A DNA stretch of 64,000 nucleotides from Trichoplax sp. H2 (lineage: Eukaryota > Placozoa > Uniplacotomia > Trichoplacea). The DNA lies in NCBI GenBank assembly GCA_003344405.1, contig NOWV01000252.1, positions 25,147 through 89,146 on the forward strand. The letters are read 5' to 3'. Below are positions 49,901 through 63,754 of the stretch, piece after piece (position 1 is the stretch's first letter; the number at the start of each line of letters is the position of its first letter). A program made the position numbers and the translations under genes. The notes under the pieces were generated by a model. It was not told where the DNA came from and made no database searches. It saw nothing but the letters and a program-made list of their open reading frames with translations.

Positions 49901-51899
49901 TTCTCAATAAATTCGGCTGGCAGCATTTGAGTACTTACAACTAAGCTAATATGGTACTGTATCACTACCAGGTAAAAGCATATGATCAAGCCACAGCTGG
50001 TCATAATAGTTCACGACGACTTAGTCATATCTTGATAGCTACCTCTTAGCAATAGAAATTAAGCCTGGCTATTATTTAAAGTATCAACTTAGAAAAAGAA
50101 TTAATTATTAAATTTCGACATTCAGTATTTCATTGTTATCATCTTTCAATAGGTAATATTAAATTACAAAGGAGTTATTACTAATAACGACATGTTTATT
50201 CTGTCCCAAAGATATAGGTATGAAAAACTTAAAATGTGATAAAGGAGCTAATAAATTTATCAAAATTAAGCTTATTTCGAGAATTTCAGGACTGATTTAT
50301 CTGGGATCTAATAAGCATTTAACTGTCAAATAGATCTAGCCTGTCAAATTCATGGTTGGCTGCCCCGTGCACAAGAACTTAAATTAGTTATACTGGTACT
50401 ACATGATCACAACGGTGACAGTAAGACCCTGTGAACAATCTGACCAGATACGGAAACAAGCATCAAAATTGATATTTAAAACTAAACTTATTTTCCATTT
50501 GAATTTAACCTATAAGCTGAAAGAATAAGAGGTGAGAGGCGCTATAAATAAAATTCTCGATAATAATAATAGATAGAAAATAAATTAATCAAGATCTTTT
50601 CTGTTTTCATCAAATTTGGCATGACCAGTGCGAAAAGATGAATCTTTTGTAGATGAACTGTTACATGATTATGACTTATAATACTGAACCAGATTTCAAT
50701 TATTCTGTCAATTTCTAGTCGGCATTTAATGCAGCATCCATCTAGAAAATTTTTGATGTCGGCATCATTTATGTGTAACTAATTCATTCTGTATTGTATT
50801 TATGATTATAGCATTGTTATATTCACTGCTGCCATGGCTGCAAGCACAAATACTTCCTTGCAGCAACAAAAACTGTTGTTATTCTCAATTATGTTTTCCT
50901 CAGAGTTCAGACTTTATTGTTAGTTTATGAAATTTCGTGATGTAAGACGTTATACTTTATTGTAAAAAGTGATAATCAAGTAAGTATGTGTATTACAGGT
51001 CGTACATTCATACATTATATAATATAACTACCATATTAAAATATTTTACATTAAAATTTTAACTCAAAATATTTTTATTCATAATACATAATTTCAATTT
51101 AAATACATTAATGAATAAAATATCTTTTCCTATTTGATTTGACTAATTCTTGTACAAGAAATGCCTTGTGGTCAATATTTCATGCCTAACCGAATGTTGT
51201 CACCTAAACACTAAGTACTCAGGATATTAGCAGACTTTCCAGATGAATCTACGTTCATTTTTGTGATATAATTTCAAGCTTATTATAACTTTATTAAAAT
51301 AGCTCCTGATTACCTCACTAACACACTTTCAGTTTTCAAGATCGCAAAATTCATAATGTACCAATCGACATTCTATCATCATACTGTTACAATTGATTCT
51401 AAGAATTGGCTATTAAATGAACTATTTTTTAGATTGACAGCAACAGCACCGTTCTGAATTGATTAGTTACTTTAGTCGCCTCTCATAATTAATTTTATTC
51501 TATATTTAGTGTATTTATCTTATCTGCAATTTTGTTGATCTCTTCACACACATAATAAATAAACTGGGAACTAGCTTTGACAGCGGAAGCTTACATTGAC
51601 GTTATATAAGAATATAAAGCACATTTTTTTGCAAGTAAATAAAGCAATCTTAATTAAAAGTATTACTTTCTGTTCTATATTGCACTACACCGGAACTGAA
51701 ATTTAACTACAGCAGCTGTAATTCTGTATAGATTTTAATTTCATACGGCACTACTTTTCAAAATAAATTAGATATCAGGGTAAACCGCATTGTTAGCAAT
51801 TCATTTGTTAGCATCTGGGTGTATTATATGTTGTCAGCACTTACACTTTGGATAAACAAGTGAAACCGTTGTAACATCTAATTTTCCTAGTAATGTTAC

Positions 51900-52110
51900 G
51901 TTACAAATCGAAATTTGCAACGAGAAATAGTTAAAAACTATTATTGGAATTATACACTAGAAATCTACTCTAAGTTTTATCTTCCCTGATGCTTACCAGC
52001 AGTATGACTCTACAGTAAATACTGATCTCCTATCGTTGGGAGGAACCGTAACAATACTTGTCCCTCTGCGACAAACTGAACCCAAACTTTATTGAAAAAT
52101 AGTTCAATTG
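51900..52110. repeat. dispersed repeat (copy of 15296-15495)
   Basis: Collinear similarity to 15296-15495, including TTACAAATCGAAATTTG, CTGATCTCCTATCGT and CTGAACCCAAACTTTA. It lies immediately upstream of the direct repeat at 52113. Confidence 0.55.
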
Positions 52111-52112
52111 AT

Positions 52113-52384
52113 ATGTTACATGAGAACGTTATTAGCGAACAGTTAAAATAGCTAAAAGTAAATAAAATAATCGTTTCATTAACTTTAAATCGAAGTAATT
52201 ATACTTTTGACTGTCGACGGATAACGGAATGTTATCTGAGGAAAATATGAGATAACTATTTTATAAGAAAAGTCACTTCGTGACATGTTACATGAGAACG
52301 TTATTAGCGAACAGTTAAAATAGCTAAAAGTAAATAAAATAATCGTTTCATTAACTTTAAATCGAAGTAATTATACTTTTGACT
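52113..52384. repeat. perfect 100-bp direct repeat, 72-bp spacer
   Basis: 52113-52212 and 52285-52384 are identical by eye at every base (ATGTTACATGAGAACG ... ATACTTTTGACT), with a 172-bp offset. Identity suggests a recent duplication or an assembly artefact. Confidence 0.9.
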
Positions 52385-55300
52385 TTCGAAGTAATATTTT
52401 TATTGACTGTCGTATCTGTAGCAAAATTACAGCATCTCATACGTCAAAGTTCTTACTTGTGTATCGCACCTGTACTCGTAACACAATCTCAAATTATAAT
52501 AAAATTTACCTCCATAGTTAAATATCTGATTTTTAAATACGTTGATACGCGTAAGCTAGTTCATTGTATACGTAAAATTTACGGTAACACCTGCAACATA
52601 TTTGTTACTGTATTTAATCTTCCATATTTTTACTGGTCTAGGTTTTTGTTATGATTTAGGCTTTATGTTATTTAGAAGCTAGTATTTCATAAATTCTATA
52701 GAATCAGCCGGCTATTAAATATTCTATAGAGCTGCAGGAAGCTTTTAATTTGTAAAGTCTGTTTTAATGCTAATTTTAAGCTTATTATGAGCTAACTAGA
52801 TGTAGTATGGGCCTAAACTACACATTGTTGTATAATTAAATAGAAATAGCAAGCTTATAGGCTATTAGCGAGGCAAGTTGATAATAAAATGTTCAAAATT
52901 AGTACCAGTAATATTAAGCATCTAATTAAGTGCTATGCATGCAAGTTGTTTTATAATATCTTACACCGACGAAATAAAAGCATAAGTAAGGACATTATTC
53001 AGAGGCTACGTTATCATTCGGTGAAAATTATAATAATGTGAACTCCTTTAGTAAAATTGCTTTTCTTAAGATAATAAAATTTACAAATCGCAGTTCATAA
53101 TGAAGTACTAAGTCTGTGTATTGATTATGATTAAAGACAAATAAAACAACACAATTTATAAATTTTTTCCCACAAGCTGTAAAGAAGATTACATGGCTTT
53201 AGATAGATCTGAATCAGGATTTGTATCTGTAGTGCAGTCCGGAATCAGCCTAAGATTAAAACTGAAGGCTTGCATGGGAACGGGTAAATCAAACCATTGA
53301 TTGTAAGGAAGCGTACATAACTATTTATTTATAGAAGATGATTACGACGCGTGTTATACCAATTCTATTGAGATATTAGTATAAAGATTCCAAGATATAA
53401 ATAGGTTTCACTAAGTATGTGAGTATTGTGAGATTTGTGATGCTTTAATTGAAAGCGCAGAAATATGAACAGATCGCACCATGGTAATCAAAGAACTGAA
53501 TTTGCGATGAAATCGGCAGCAAATAGTTGTATTGTTAAAATATCACTCTGTGACTAATTCTATGTCAACGATAAATTCTCTTGTAACAGTCAAGATATTG
53601 TGATTAGAGCTAGATTGTCTTTGGTATTTGTAAAACGAACCTAATTTATGTAGTAAAGTGAACTTTACCAATAACAGTAGCCCTTGATTTATTATTTTAA
53701 TTAAAGATAACTCATCTAATTTCTCTAGAAAGCTCAAGTGTTCGCCATCTACTGCATTGGACAGAAAATTTTAAAAGAAGATATAGTTCGTAAATATTAG
53801 ATTGCATGGTGGCTATGTTCTAGATTAGTTCTTAAATTCCAGAAAAAATATTACAATTGCAACGATAGGATTGAATAGTCTTCACACATTTTGTTGCTCT
53901 TGGCCGGCTTGTTATTCAGTAATAGTACTATACAGTAAACTTCAGGAGGTAATATCTTCTACAGAGCAAGCAGTTAAATTTAATATCAAAAAATTTAATA
54001 ATGATAGCGACAACTTTTCCTAAAGTTTTATCCTGCGATAATGAGGCTATGAATGGATGCTAAAATAATGAACTTAATTGTCAAGATTAATCAGAAATAT
54101 CTAAAACAATTCTTTACTTAGAAACTTGCTCAGTTACTGAAATTACCTAGCATTATTTTAGTCGTAGCTAGAGTAAAATTATATATTATTTTTATACAAC
54201 TTAGGAAATCATAGAGAGCGCCTAATATCATTCAATAACTTTCTTAATAGCAATACATTATATTACATCACAACTTTAAAATACTACCCTTTTGTAGCTA
54301 GATGAATCAAGATGTATTTGCTAGACGAATAAGTCATCGAATACGATTTTGATGAGCGTTTAATAATTTATAAGGTTACAATTACAACCAAGATACACTT
54401 TTCAAGCTAGACTATCTTAATAAATTAATCACATTTTTTAATAGCCGTTACATTTCGTATACGACCAGAGTTAAAAGGGTATTTCGATTATAGATCCCGG
54501 TTATTCTATAATCGATGTACACATATAGTAAATGGTATCAGTACTACCATATTGTTACAAACAAAACGAAATAACTTTCATAATTACATGTAGAAATTTG
54601 ATAATTCCATATCAGTTCGAAAAATTAAATTATAATTACATAGTCTACCAATTTAAACATTTATACCCACTGCGAATTTACTATAAAATCCATTATACTA
54701 CAATAATTTGTTATCGAAAGCGCTATTAGGAGCTAAGTACAGGATACATGGATATGCAACTTCTTATCTAAACAGCATCATCATCAAAGTTGAAATGGCC
54801 TATTCAGATCAGAAAGAAGACGTTTTGTCTCTAAATCAAAGACCAAATAGAGAATAACCTTTAACTTGCCTAATTTAAATAATTACATTTGATATTATCT
54901 GAATTATCAATGATTACAATCTTCTGATGGCAACATTTTTAATTTCTTATTTATACTTTGGCTACAATAAATAGCGTGGAGTAGTAACAAAAATTAAAGT
55001 TTTACTAAATCTAAAAAAAATAACTGCTAAAATCTTGAGATTTTTCCATACATCCAAACCCCAAATTTTTTGTTGAAAGAAAGTCTTTAATTAAGAAGCC
55101 CCCTGAATAATTATTATTATACAACAACTGAAGCAGTTTTACCTTAATTCAATACTTTATAAGTAATCCTTGAGTAGTTAGCAATTTCAGAAATTTCGAC
55201 GAGGTTGCATAAGAATATCAGATTTATCAAGACAAACCTTAAATGCCAAATAATTTAATGATAATCTAATGTCTACTTGCTTCAGTTATTATTAATTAAA

Positions 55301-55534
55301 AGAAGTTATGGGCACAGCATAGCCAAAGAGTATCACAAGCAGTAGCGAAAGACATACAAACTAATAAATATCTCATCTCCAAAAATTAAATCAGAGACCA
55401 CGATGTATTCCTTTATGAACGAGGAATATTGTATCATATTAATACACAACTATAAATATCTGATTCTGTAAGCTTTAATTCTCCAAGAAATGGGTATTGC
55501 CCGATACTAAAGCAATGTCTTCACTTCATAGAAA

Positions 55535-56653
55535 TTACGTTTTGAAGCTACCTTGATGTGTTAAATGAACGGCCGGACTAATAGCTAAGGAGCTGGATAT
55601 CTGTGCATCACCAACTTGTCTCAACCTACTACTACACCAACAGCTATTTAAGCGTACATTTCTCCAAGTTTTCAAGCATTCCTTCTTAATGGCTGAGGTA
55701 AAAACGACAGATAATATCGGATGAACCAGTAAATAACCAATAGTTACAAGATAAGAAACATACAGTGGTACTCGGAATTTCTGCTCATCGTTTGTTTCGA
55801 TCAATAACAGAAATAAGAAATAAAACGGAAACAAGGTTAATGAATAAATACCTACTAAAAGTAGCATTTGTAATAAAGGCTTTCTATTCCTTAGGGCTCG
55901 TTGACGGGATTTACTATGATGCGATGTTTCAGTTTTATTCGAAACTAGAGGATTAGAGGTTGTTAAAAGTATAGTGTTTCCGTTAGATGCCATAGCACTA
56001 GCGGATAATCTTCCGGAAGTTCTAAGTAGCCATGATTTACTAGTTATTGAACTGATCTTATAGATCATAATGATATAAGTAATAGATATGACAATTGGAG
56101 GTAAAAATATAATTATAGGAAAAAGGATGTAGAAAAAAACATTAATGATATGTTTTGGCCAAGGAAAACATCTTTGATTTACGATCCATGATGCTATAAA
56201 TGATGGAAGGTAAATTAGTATCACTGGTAGTAGCCATACTGCAACCAAAACCACGGAAGTATTGCGAACGTTTGCAAATCTTTGATAGCGAAAAGGATAG
56301 ATTACCGAGAAGAATCTCTCTAAGCTGATAGCAGTAATATGAAAACTAAATATTCCACCTAAAGTAAGCTCTACGGCATGATTATAAATACATCGAAGGA
56401 AAAATAGATGAACACCAACTGTTGATACAGACGTGACAATGGCAGCTATTATAAGCATAAGTGCGAAAAGTAGAGCTGAGACGCAACTGCTGCAAATTAT
56501 AATATTGGTAACTGTTCTTAAACTCGATTTAGATAAGATCATAATTACGACAGCAAGATTAGTGACAGCGACAGGTGATATGATGGCCGCTCCAATTTGA
56601 TAACGATTAAACGGCCTGACTGGAAGAGTATCATTTCCTGTAGTATTATTCAT
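55535..56653 (-). CDS. intronless class A GPCR, divergent HP-type subfamily, long ICL3 (372 aa)
   Basis: Single exon with an ATG at 56653; sequons NNT/NTT at 2-5 and NDT at 7-9. TM1 has TN (31-32). TM2 ICSSCVSALL has Ala (about A60) where Asp is usual. TM3 ends ISLERFFSVIYPFRYQR (ERF 112-114) and TM4 has W140. C88 and C162 probably form the ECL2 disulfide. ICL3 is clearly longer than in the paralogues (about residues 203-257), Ser/Thr-rich and then basic (KSRQRALRNRK). TM6 reads TLFPFYF and TM7 HPILSVVF (311-318). The tail has a cysteine pair (SCWC) near helix 8, a possible palmitoylation site by analogy. Same subfamily as the genes at 23949, 30038 and 45866. The ligand is unknown. Confidence 0.9.
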   Translation of the reverse strand: MNNTTGNDTLPVRPFNRYQIGAAIISPVAVTNLAVVIMILSKSSLRTVTNIIICSSCVSALLFALMLIIAAIVTSVSTVGVHLFFLRCIYNHAVELTLGGIFSFHITAISLERFFSVIYPFRYQRFANVRNTSVVLVAVWLLPVILIYLPSFIASWIVNQRCFPWPKHIINVFFYILFPIIIFLPPIVISITYIIMIYKISSITSKSWLLRTSGRLSASAMASNGNTILLTTSNPLVSNKTETSHHSKSRQRALRNRKPLLQMLLLVGIYSLTLFPFYFLFLLLIETNDEQKFRVPLYVSYLVTIGYLLVHPILSVVFTSAIKKECLKTWRNVRLNSCWCSSRLRQVGDAQISSSLAISPAVHLTHQGSFKT

Positions 56654-57577
56654 TTTTATTTGTTCCTACTCCTATTTTCGATATTATAAATAGGATAAAC
56701 CTAAGATACCGTTAAAGTCGTTAATACTCAAAGTCTAACAATTCCGATTAATGCAGTCAGTAATTCAAAGTATCGATAGTTGTCAACCTTGACCGCAATT
56801 TATAATTGGAAGGCGTTTATTTCAGAGACTACTACCAAAGCAACAATTCTTAAAGACCTTGTAAAGCTTGTAAAAGCTGACTTCTGAAGTACGAAAACTG
56901 GATCGTAGGTTGTAACTAATTTAGTGATAGTAAACCTGTAATGTATTTAGCGCTATGGTCGAAGTTGCAATTAATCTAGTAAGTGTGAAACGGAATTTTC
57001 TTAAGCGATACCAAAGAAAGAAAATTTGAATGGCTAACTTTCTTGCTTTAATATGGTAATCCAATTAAAACCTAAGTTTTGAATAACGTCAGAGAGTGAG
57101 TACCAGAATAGATTGTGCTTGATTGAGAATTATAATCTTAATTAAATGCCTGACATCGTTGAATAAGTGCAAGCCGTTAGAATATCAGTTTATGACGTAC
57201 TATAATGGCTGATTATATATAAGATCGACCAGCTATTAGAATATAATGTAAGATATCCAACAGAAATCTGTATATGGCTAATTTCGAACGACAATCGCCC
57301 AAAGAACGTGTCAGTAGTATTAAAAAATGTAGATTTTTCTCTCTTGATGGATATTATTTCAGCAGAAGTACCTAGGAAATGCACATGAAAGTGAGTATAT
57401 TCATCTTGTAATGAAATAGTGTATTAAATTAAAGAAAATCAAAATAGTTCTTGCTGCTTAAGCTGATAACGTTTCGTGACTTAGGAGCATAAAATGTAAA
57501 ATACGAGTGTAACAGTATCATCCAAAACGTATTATTCGGCTATGCAGTATGCAATGATAGATTTGCAAATAAGGCAG

Positions 57578-58134
57578 TGTAATGTAACTTAGTATTGTGA
57601 TTGTAGACTGTTAGCCATATTTAGTAGAATGTACGGTAGATATTTATCCTAAGAGATATTTGGTAGCTATAACTATAGACTGTATTGGTAGAGACTCTAT
57701 GTTAGAGTACAGATGACTATATACAGTAAGCTGTTGAGTTACTAATATGGCTATAGGTAAAAATAGAACTGTAAATCATATATTAGGATATGGTTAATTC
57801 ATTGTACTTTGGCTGGTGTGAATAATGTTTACGTTAGTACTGTAGTCGTATCCATATTGGATTAATGATGGTCCGTAGTAGAATAGTCTTACTAAGAATA
57901 ATTTAACTATGTGTAAAATAAGGTAAAATTTTTGGTTGACATGCGGATTGTAGCTGCGAATGCTACGGAAAGTATAAAAGCATGCAACTTTAGATTATTC
58001 TGTTAGTTCGTTGTAGAAGTCTTTAGTAGTAGTATTCGGCTAAAGTAGAGCTGTGTGTAGTTAATCTTTGTATAAGATTCAATAAAGCCCTTATTTTTCT
58101 AAAATTTGGAATTTCGTGATTGGTATATATCACA
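57578..58134 (+). mobile_element. solo LTR, family 2, with 5-bp target duplication GGCAG
   Basis: 557 bp, starting TGTAATGTAAC and ending ATATCACA, with GGCAG on both sides (57573-57577 and 58135-58139). TATAAAAG at 57973-57980 and AATAAA at 58081-58086 give the LTR order of promoter and polyA signal. It is nearly identical to 40981-41531. No internal retroelement genes are present, so it is a solo LTR. Confidence 0.88.
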
Positions 58135-58730
58135 GGCAGTTTCAAACATTTTTATCTCATTAATAAGATGTACATGCATAGTCATAATTCCGCGCAACAA
58201 CATCGAATTACATTCGATTTCTGTAGTTTTAAACAATCAATACCCTTTAATTTATTATTTATAATAATATTTGACTGGTCAAATACACTACTGTTAAGTA
58301 AGGCTCAAAATTATCAAATATCGATTATTATTGGTATCATCAAACACCGTAATTGTAATAATTTTTGAAATACTATTATCTCCTAATAAGAACTATATCA
58401 GAACACCAATATGGCCGAATTTCCCGATGAATTTTGAAATAGATATCGAAATATTTCCTTTTCAATGCGGTAATAGATATTTCAATAGAAAATAAATAAG
58501 AATGAAATAAAAACGTAACTTCATGTGTGAAATAAATATATTGAAATGACTATAACGTATGGTAATCTATGGCAATGCAATGATCGAGAAAAATACCTTT
58601 TATTTTAAAACTATCGATCTCGTATGCGTAAACTGAGACCCAGACATAGTTACAAGTTTTAAATTCTAGTAATATAACAGCAAGATAGTTAAATTGCAAT
58701 TGCGGCCGGATTTCAAATTAGATCTAATTA

Positions 58731-59295
58731 TGTCACGGTACGAACCACCGAGAAGAGTGAACGACTAAATTTAGTGGTTAACATTTAATATGGAGATAAC
58801 TAATAATGACTTACAGTAAAAATTACGGTAGTTAGTATTTCATAACAGTACATTATGCTGTACTATAATAGGAGTTCTTATACGGTGACTATGGTTAATT
58901 GATTATAGTGTTATGTCTTGTAACGCTTGTGATTAATATTCTGAAGATATTCAATTATAGATGATACTATAAATAATTCTGTGTATAGATATACTGTAAT
59001 CTAATTATCTAGAATCGTTCAGTACATGTCTAAGATTATGAATAATTTCTGTATTAATTTAGCTATCCAATATGAACTAAATTTCAAGAACTGTTATTAC
59101 TTATACATGATAGCAGCTGTCGAAGGATATTGAAGCTCGGCAGATAGTTGAATAAAGAAGAGTTCTATAGTTGTTAAAGGTAGAAGCAAAGGCGTCTAAA
59201 TTCTTACGAGATACTTAAGGGATACTGAATCCCGGAGACTAGTAATTTAGAGATTTGTTTTTAAGTTATCTTTGTCACCATGCTGGTTTGTGACA
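58731..59295 (+). mobile_element. diverged solo-LTR-like element
   Basis: Starts TGTCACGGTAC and ends GTTATCTTTGTCAC...TTGTGACA, resembling the family-1 end GTTATCTTGTTGC...TTGTAACA. It contains TATAAAT near 58969 and AATAAA near 59151. Flanks AATTA and AGGTA match at only 3 of 5 bases, so the borders are tentative. Confidence 0.4.
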
Positions 59296-62200
59296 AGGTA
59301 CAGTACTGGTAGTGTAAGAAATACGTATCAACGAAATATTTCCGACTACTAACATTTGAAATTACTTACCATAAGTAAATCAACTCACATTAACGACTTT
59401 AATATTATGGTAAAGCAGAAATATGCAGGATTAAAATTATTATCTAAGGATTTAAATATTTGCCAACAGTGACGCCTGCTAATAAATATTTGCCGATGAA
59501 TGTCTAGATAACTCAAGTAAAATTCTATCAAATGTAATGAAACAAAGCCTACAAATATATCAGTCATGCCCTTTTATATCATGGCGACATTTTTTTCATA
59601 CTATTTAAGCACTTACTTCCCATCATAAACGAATGAAATAAATATAATGTTAATCAAGATGTATTATAATTATATATTATAAGATTAGCGAATCTGCAAT
59701 CTTAATAAGGTAGATATAATAATTGTCAATTGTGATGGTCACAGCTATCTGAGCAATTTAAAATCTTACCATTTGATTTATGCTATTATTAAATCTATAG
59801 CTATACAAATAGAGATTTCTTGTAATAAACCTATTTTATTGATGATCTGCAAATTTTTTCTTTATAATCACCAAACTATGGATTTGCTAAATTATAAAGC
59901 AGTACCGTAATTAGTGTAGGTGTGATCGTCAAAATTCAGAGGTCATCATGCCGGTAATTGTTTAATTTCATAGCTGTTACGCTTATACTGTACTTTTGGA
60001 GTTGCTTACCCCTTGTAACTCATAGCGTACTAAGTAGATGGACAGAAAAATCAATCGATACATAATGGAACACAGTATTAATACTACTATAGTTAAATTT
60101 AGACATGATAGCATAGAAACTTAATTTACATGTAAATTACGTACGATACTACTGTTATTCTGACATCTTCATTACATTTTGATCAGAAATTGCTAGGAAT
60201 TTCTGCAATATCATGACTATGAAAAGTTTACATTCTTAACGAAAACTAAGATCGCCTTTAAAATTCAGTTAACAATTTTAATAATTAGAACGCTACAAAT
60301 AAAATTTTAACCTACCAATTGTGGATATCTTTGTTAATCTATCTGCGGCTTTAAAATCTGAATAAGTTATAGAGCAGTAACTCTAAATTTTTCAGAAAGA
60401 TTGCTGTTTAACAAAGTAGCGCGGCGATTTTGACTGATGCCAACCAAGCTCGTCTGAAATAATATCAGCGTTAGTCGAGGTTACTGTCACAATAAAGAAA
60501 GACAAGTGCAAGATCAATTCATCAGCGAAATTAAATCACGAGAACAGCCATTTATAGATTCCAAATTTCCAAGTAATGTATTTGGAGAAATGTTTGCTAA
60601 TAAGATTGAAAGTAATCGTATATACAAAGTCTAGTTTTAAGATAATATGGGATAGTTAGACTGCAAGCGATTATTTAATATTTCATAATGATCGTTATAC
60701 TATCGAAAATGCATAAACTAGCATGATAGACAAACTCTGTAAATTTTATAGATTGCTAGGAAATAAAAGCAATTTCACGCCTAAAAATGATCGCTTTATA
60801 TTGCTGAATGGGATATTAAATCTAATTTTGATCTTCTTATGTTTATAATTGTTTACCTATCTGCGAGCGTGATTCGCACTATTACTAAAATAGGATATTA
60901 TAAATAGTATTTTATGGAGGAAATATTATCTAATTCTATAGTATAAAATGACGTCAATAATCCATTATATCGCTAAAAGGTCAACAAAAAATTTCTTAGC
61001 TGCTTTATTTACTCAGAGCATTAATTGATTTAGCTCGGTGACTCCAACAAAACAGATATTAATGAAGAGCATCGATAACAATAACAACAGCTACTCGAAG
61101 AAAATCACCAAGGTACTAAATTAAATTTGGCAATTTCAATGGTGTATCAGGGCAATATACTTTAGCTGTAAATTTTTCAAGACAATGATTTCTAAACTAG
61201 AGGATGTTAGTGTAATCTCTTTGATGATACATTAATACGATTTGGCCCAGAATCTAGCTATAAAAAATAAGTTATTTTATGACGAAGTAAACGCTTCAAT
61301 TTGTACACATATAGAAATTTTACGTGTGAAGTGAGAATGTACAATAACTCTAGTAAAAGTTACACCGTCAGCAACTAATTGTCGTTATTTAATCCAATTC
61401 AAAACTGCAACTAACAAAATACCAACCATAAACAAATCTGAAGAGACGTATTTACAGTCATTTCAAAATATTTTTCTGGCTAATACTAATTACTTTTCAT
61501 GATTATGTATTCATCAGACTTTGATGATAGCATTCGTAAAGCCCAGCCGGTTAACAGAATAAACTTTCAGAATCAATAATATATAAGAATAACTATTGTT
61601 GTCCAATTAAGTATAAAGATTTTTATTTCGAAGACACTTTACGTATATTAGCAGCTACTAAGATTTGTTAAATACTTTACAAACGCTTTTAACTGCTGTT
61701 ATACGTTAATGTAAATCTTACTTAAGTCTCTATTGCAGTACATTCCTTACTATAGCTCTTTAATAAAAGACAAACTTAGAGTGAATCACTGGTCCTGAAA
61801 GTAAATTATTACTAAATTATAAGCAAATAAAGAATTAGTGTCGCGCGACAGAGATATGATAACACGATAGTACTTGTCTAGATCAGTATGACTTATCTAT
61901 CGTAACATGTTATGGTAATAATTTTCTTACTAATGCAAGAGCATAATCTACATAACTGAAATGCTTCAGCCATACGGCGCTGAAACTTAGATAAGGCATT
62001 GCACACTACGTAATATAGTGAGTGTTCAAAGGAATGCTAAATTGCACACGGGCAGCCTTTTGGATTTAGAGAGGCAAAAACTTGGAGATCATACGTGTAA
62101 ATTTGGAACTTAGATTTAGAGCTGAGACTGAATAAAGATAAGAGTAAAAAAAATCCTTGTTCTTGTGAATTCGGGTAAAATTACATGTAGGCTTCTGCAA

Positions 62201-63704
62201 AGTGGGCCCAATTCATAACAATTGGCAGTGTAACTTTAGACCTATTATATTTACGAAATATTAATGAAACCAGCATTTGTTATATACTGTATTTAATTGC
62301 GTAATGAGGAGAATCATTTCTGGAATCTATAAATTATTTTATTCATCTAAAATGCAAGATTCAGATTACTGTAATCTAATACGAAATATTGGAGCCGTAG
62401 TATACTACTTTTCTAATTAACTCTAAGACTTGGTACATAGGGATAGTATTTTAATTTGAATTCGTTATCGAACAATGCGAGAATCCAATAATTAAGAATA
62501 TAGTTTTTTAAATACTTCAATTAGTTGCAGTAAAGGATAATCTTCTGTAAGCTAGTATAGTCTGCAATACTGTAAAATGTCATCTAATAAAAATTTATAG
62601 CAAGAATGACAACTTAAAATTTGTGATATACGTGGTATATTGACAATTGTCACTTTCTATCATAGATATTTTTGTTAATAATAAAATTAAGGTTAATTAT
62701 ATGCGGTATTTGTATTAATTTTACTGGATATAAATAAGGCTGGATAGGGTAATTTATCTAATGGTTTTCAAAATATTTCACCGACAATCGTCGATGTTAC
62801 ATGGCTATAGTCTTGTAAATAGGCTATTACGTATATTATGATCTTATTTCCATATCAGACAGCTTTTGAATTAAAGCTATTTGATTGCAGTATCAACATG
62901 TAGTTACAGTCGATAAAATTATCGTCATATTAAAATATATATTTTGCAAATATTTGTATGACATTGAAATTGCAAAATGATTGCTCATAACAAAGACTAC
63001 AGACATAATTTTCGAAAAGTAAAATGCAAAACTTTCAAAACTTTCGTTCAATATGAACAAGTTCATTATAGTTATCTAGCTTCATCAATTATTAACAACA
63101 GATATTTCTAGATTATCGATGCAAATTAAATTGCAGATTTAGTAACAATGATGACAGAAAAAATTGGCGTAATCTACTAAAGAAATGCTATTTACGTATG
63201 CGGAAATAACTTTAAGATCCTACTATAACCATTAAAACACATTTAATTCCCAAACTAAATAACAAAATCGAGTAAATCGATTCATTAGAGCCCTTGGTCA
63301 GAAATTTGAATTGTATAAGCAAGCCCAAGCGGTAACTAATGAATCACCGAATATGAAGTATTACTTGTACGATGAACTCATTATTTAATCTATACGCTTA
63401 TTCTGACAAAGAACGAAAACTATATTGGTTATTGAACATTGCCATTACATTTCGGGTAAGAATAAGGGGTTAATTTTATACTTAAATAAATAACATTAAA
63501 CCAAGTTCTTTATTTCTATTAATATGTAAAAGTCAGAATTGTAAATAACAACTGCTAGTTTATATAGGTGTAAATCAAATCAAAAACCTGAGAAAGATGC
63601 ATTTGTGTTAAGGTGCAAGATCTAGTGTCAGACTTTTAGAGTGACAATTAATTAAAATATAAATTATTATTAATTTAACATGCAAATAAAGGGCCATGGA
63701 AATC

Positions 63705-63754
63705 NNNNNNNNNNNNNNNNNNNNNNNNNNNNNNNNNNNNNNNNNNNNNNNNNN
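63705..63754. other. assembly gap (50 N)
   Basis: A run of 50 N, probably a nominal scaffold gap. It adjoins a truncated LTR, a likely cause of the break. Confidence 0.99.

Larger units (their letters stand above)
46937..55534. other. 8.6-kb spacer without a recognisable gene
   Basis: The longest gene-free stretch between the GPCRs. It holds the dispersed repeat at 51900-52110 and the 100-bp direct repeat at 52113-52384. Open frames such as 48951-49160 and 52379-52654 have no motif and partly start at non-ATG codons. Confidence 0.4.
56654..63704. other. 7-kb spacer with two LTR-like elements
   Basis: No gene is supported. A family-2 solo LTR and another LTR-like element are listed separately. 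The rest is unassigned AT-rich sequence. The promoter of the GPCR at 56653 should be at its start. Confidence 0.4.

Noticed and set aside
52379-52654. 91-aa + strand open frame
   Set aside because: Begins at a TTG inside the end of the 100-bp direct repeat; no domain.
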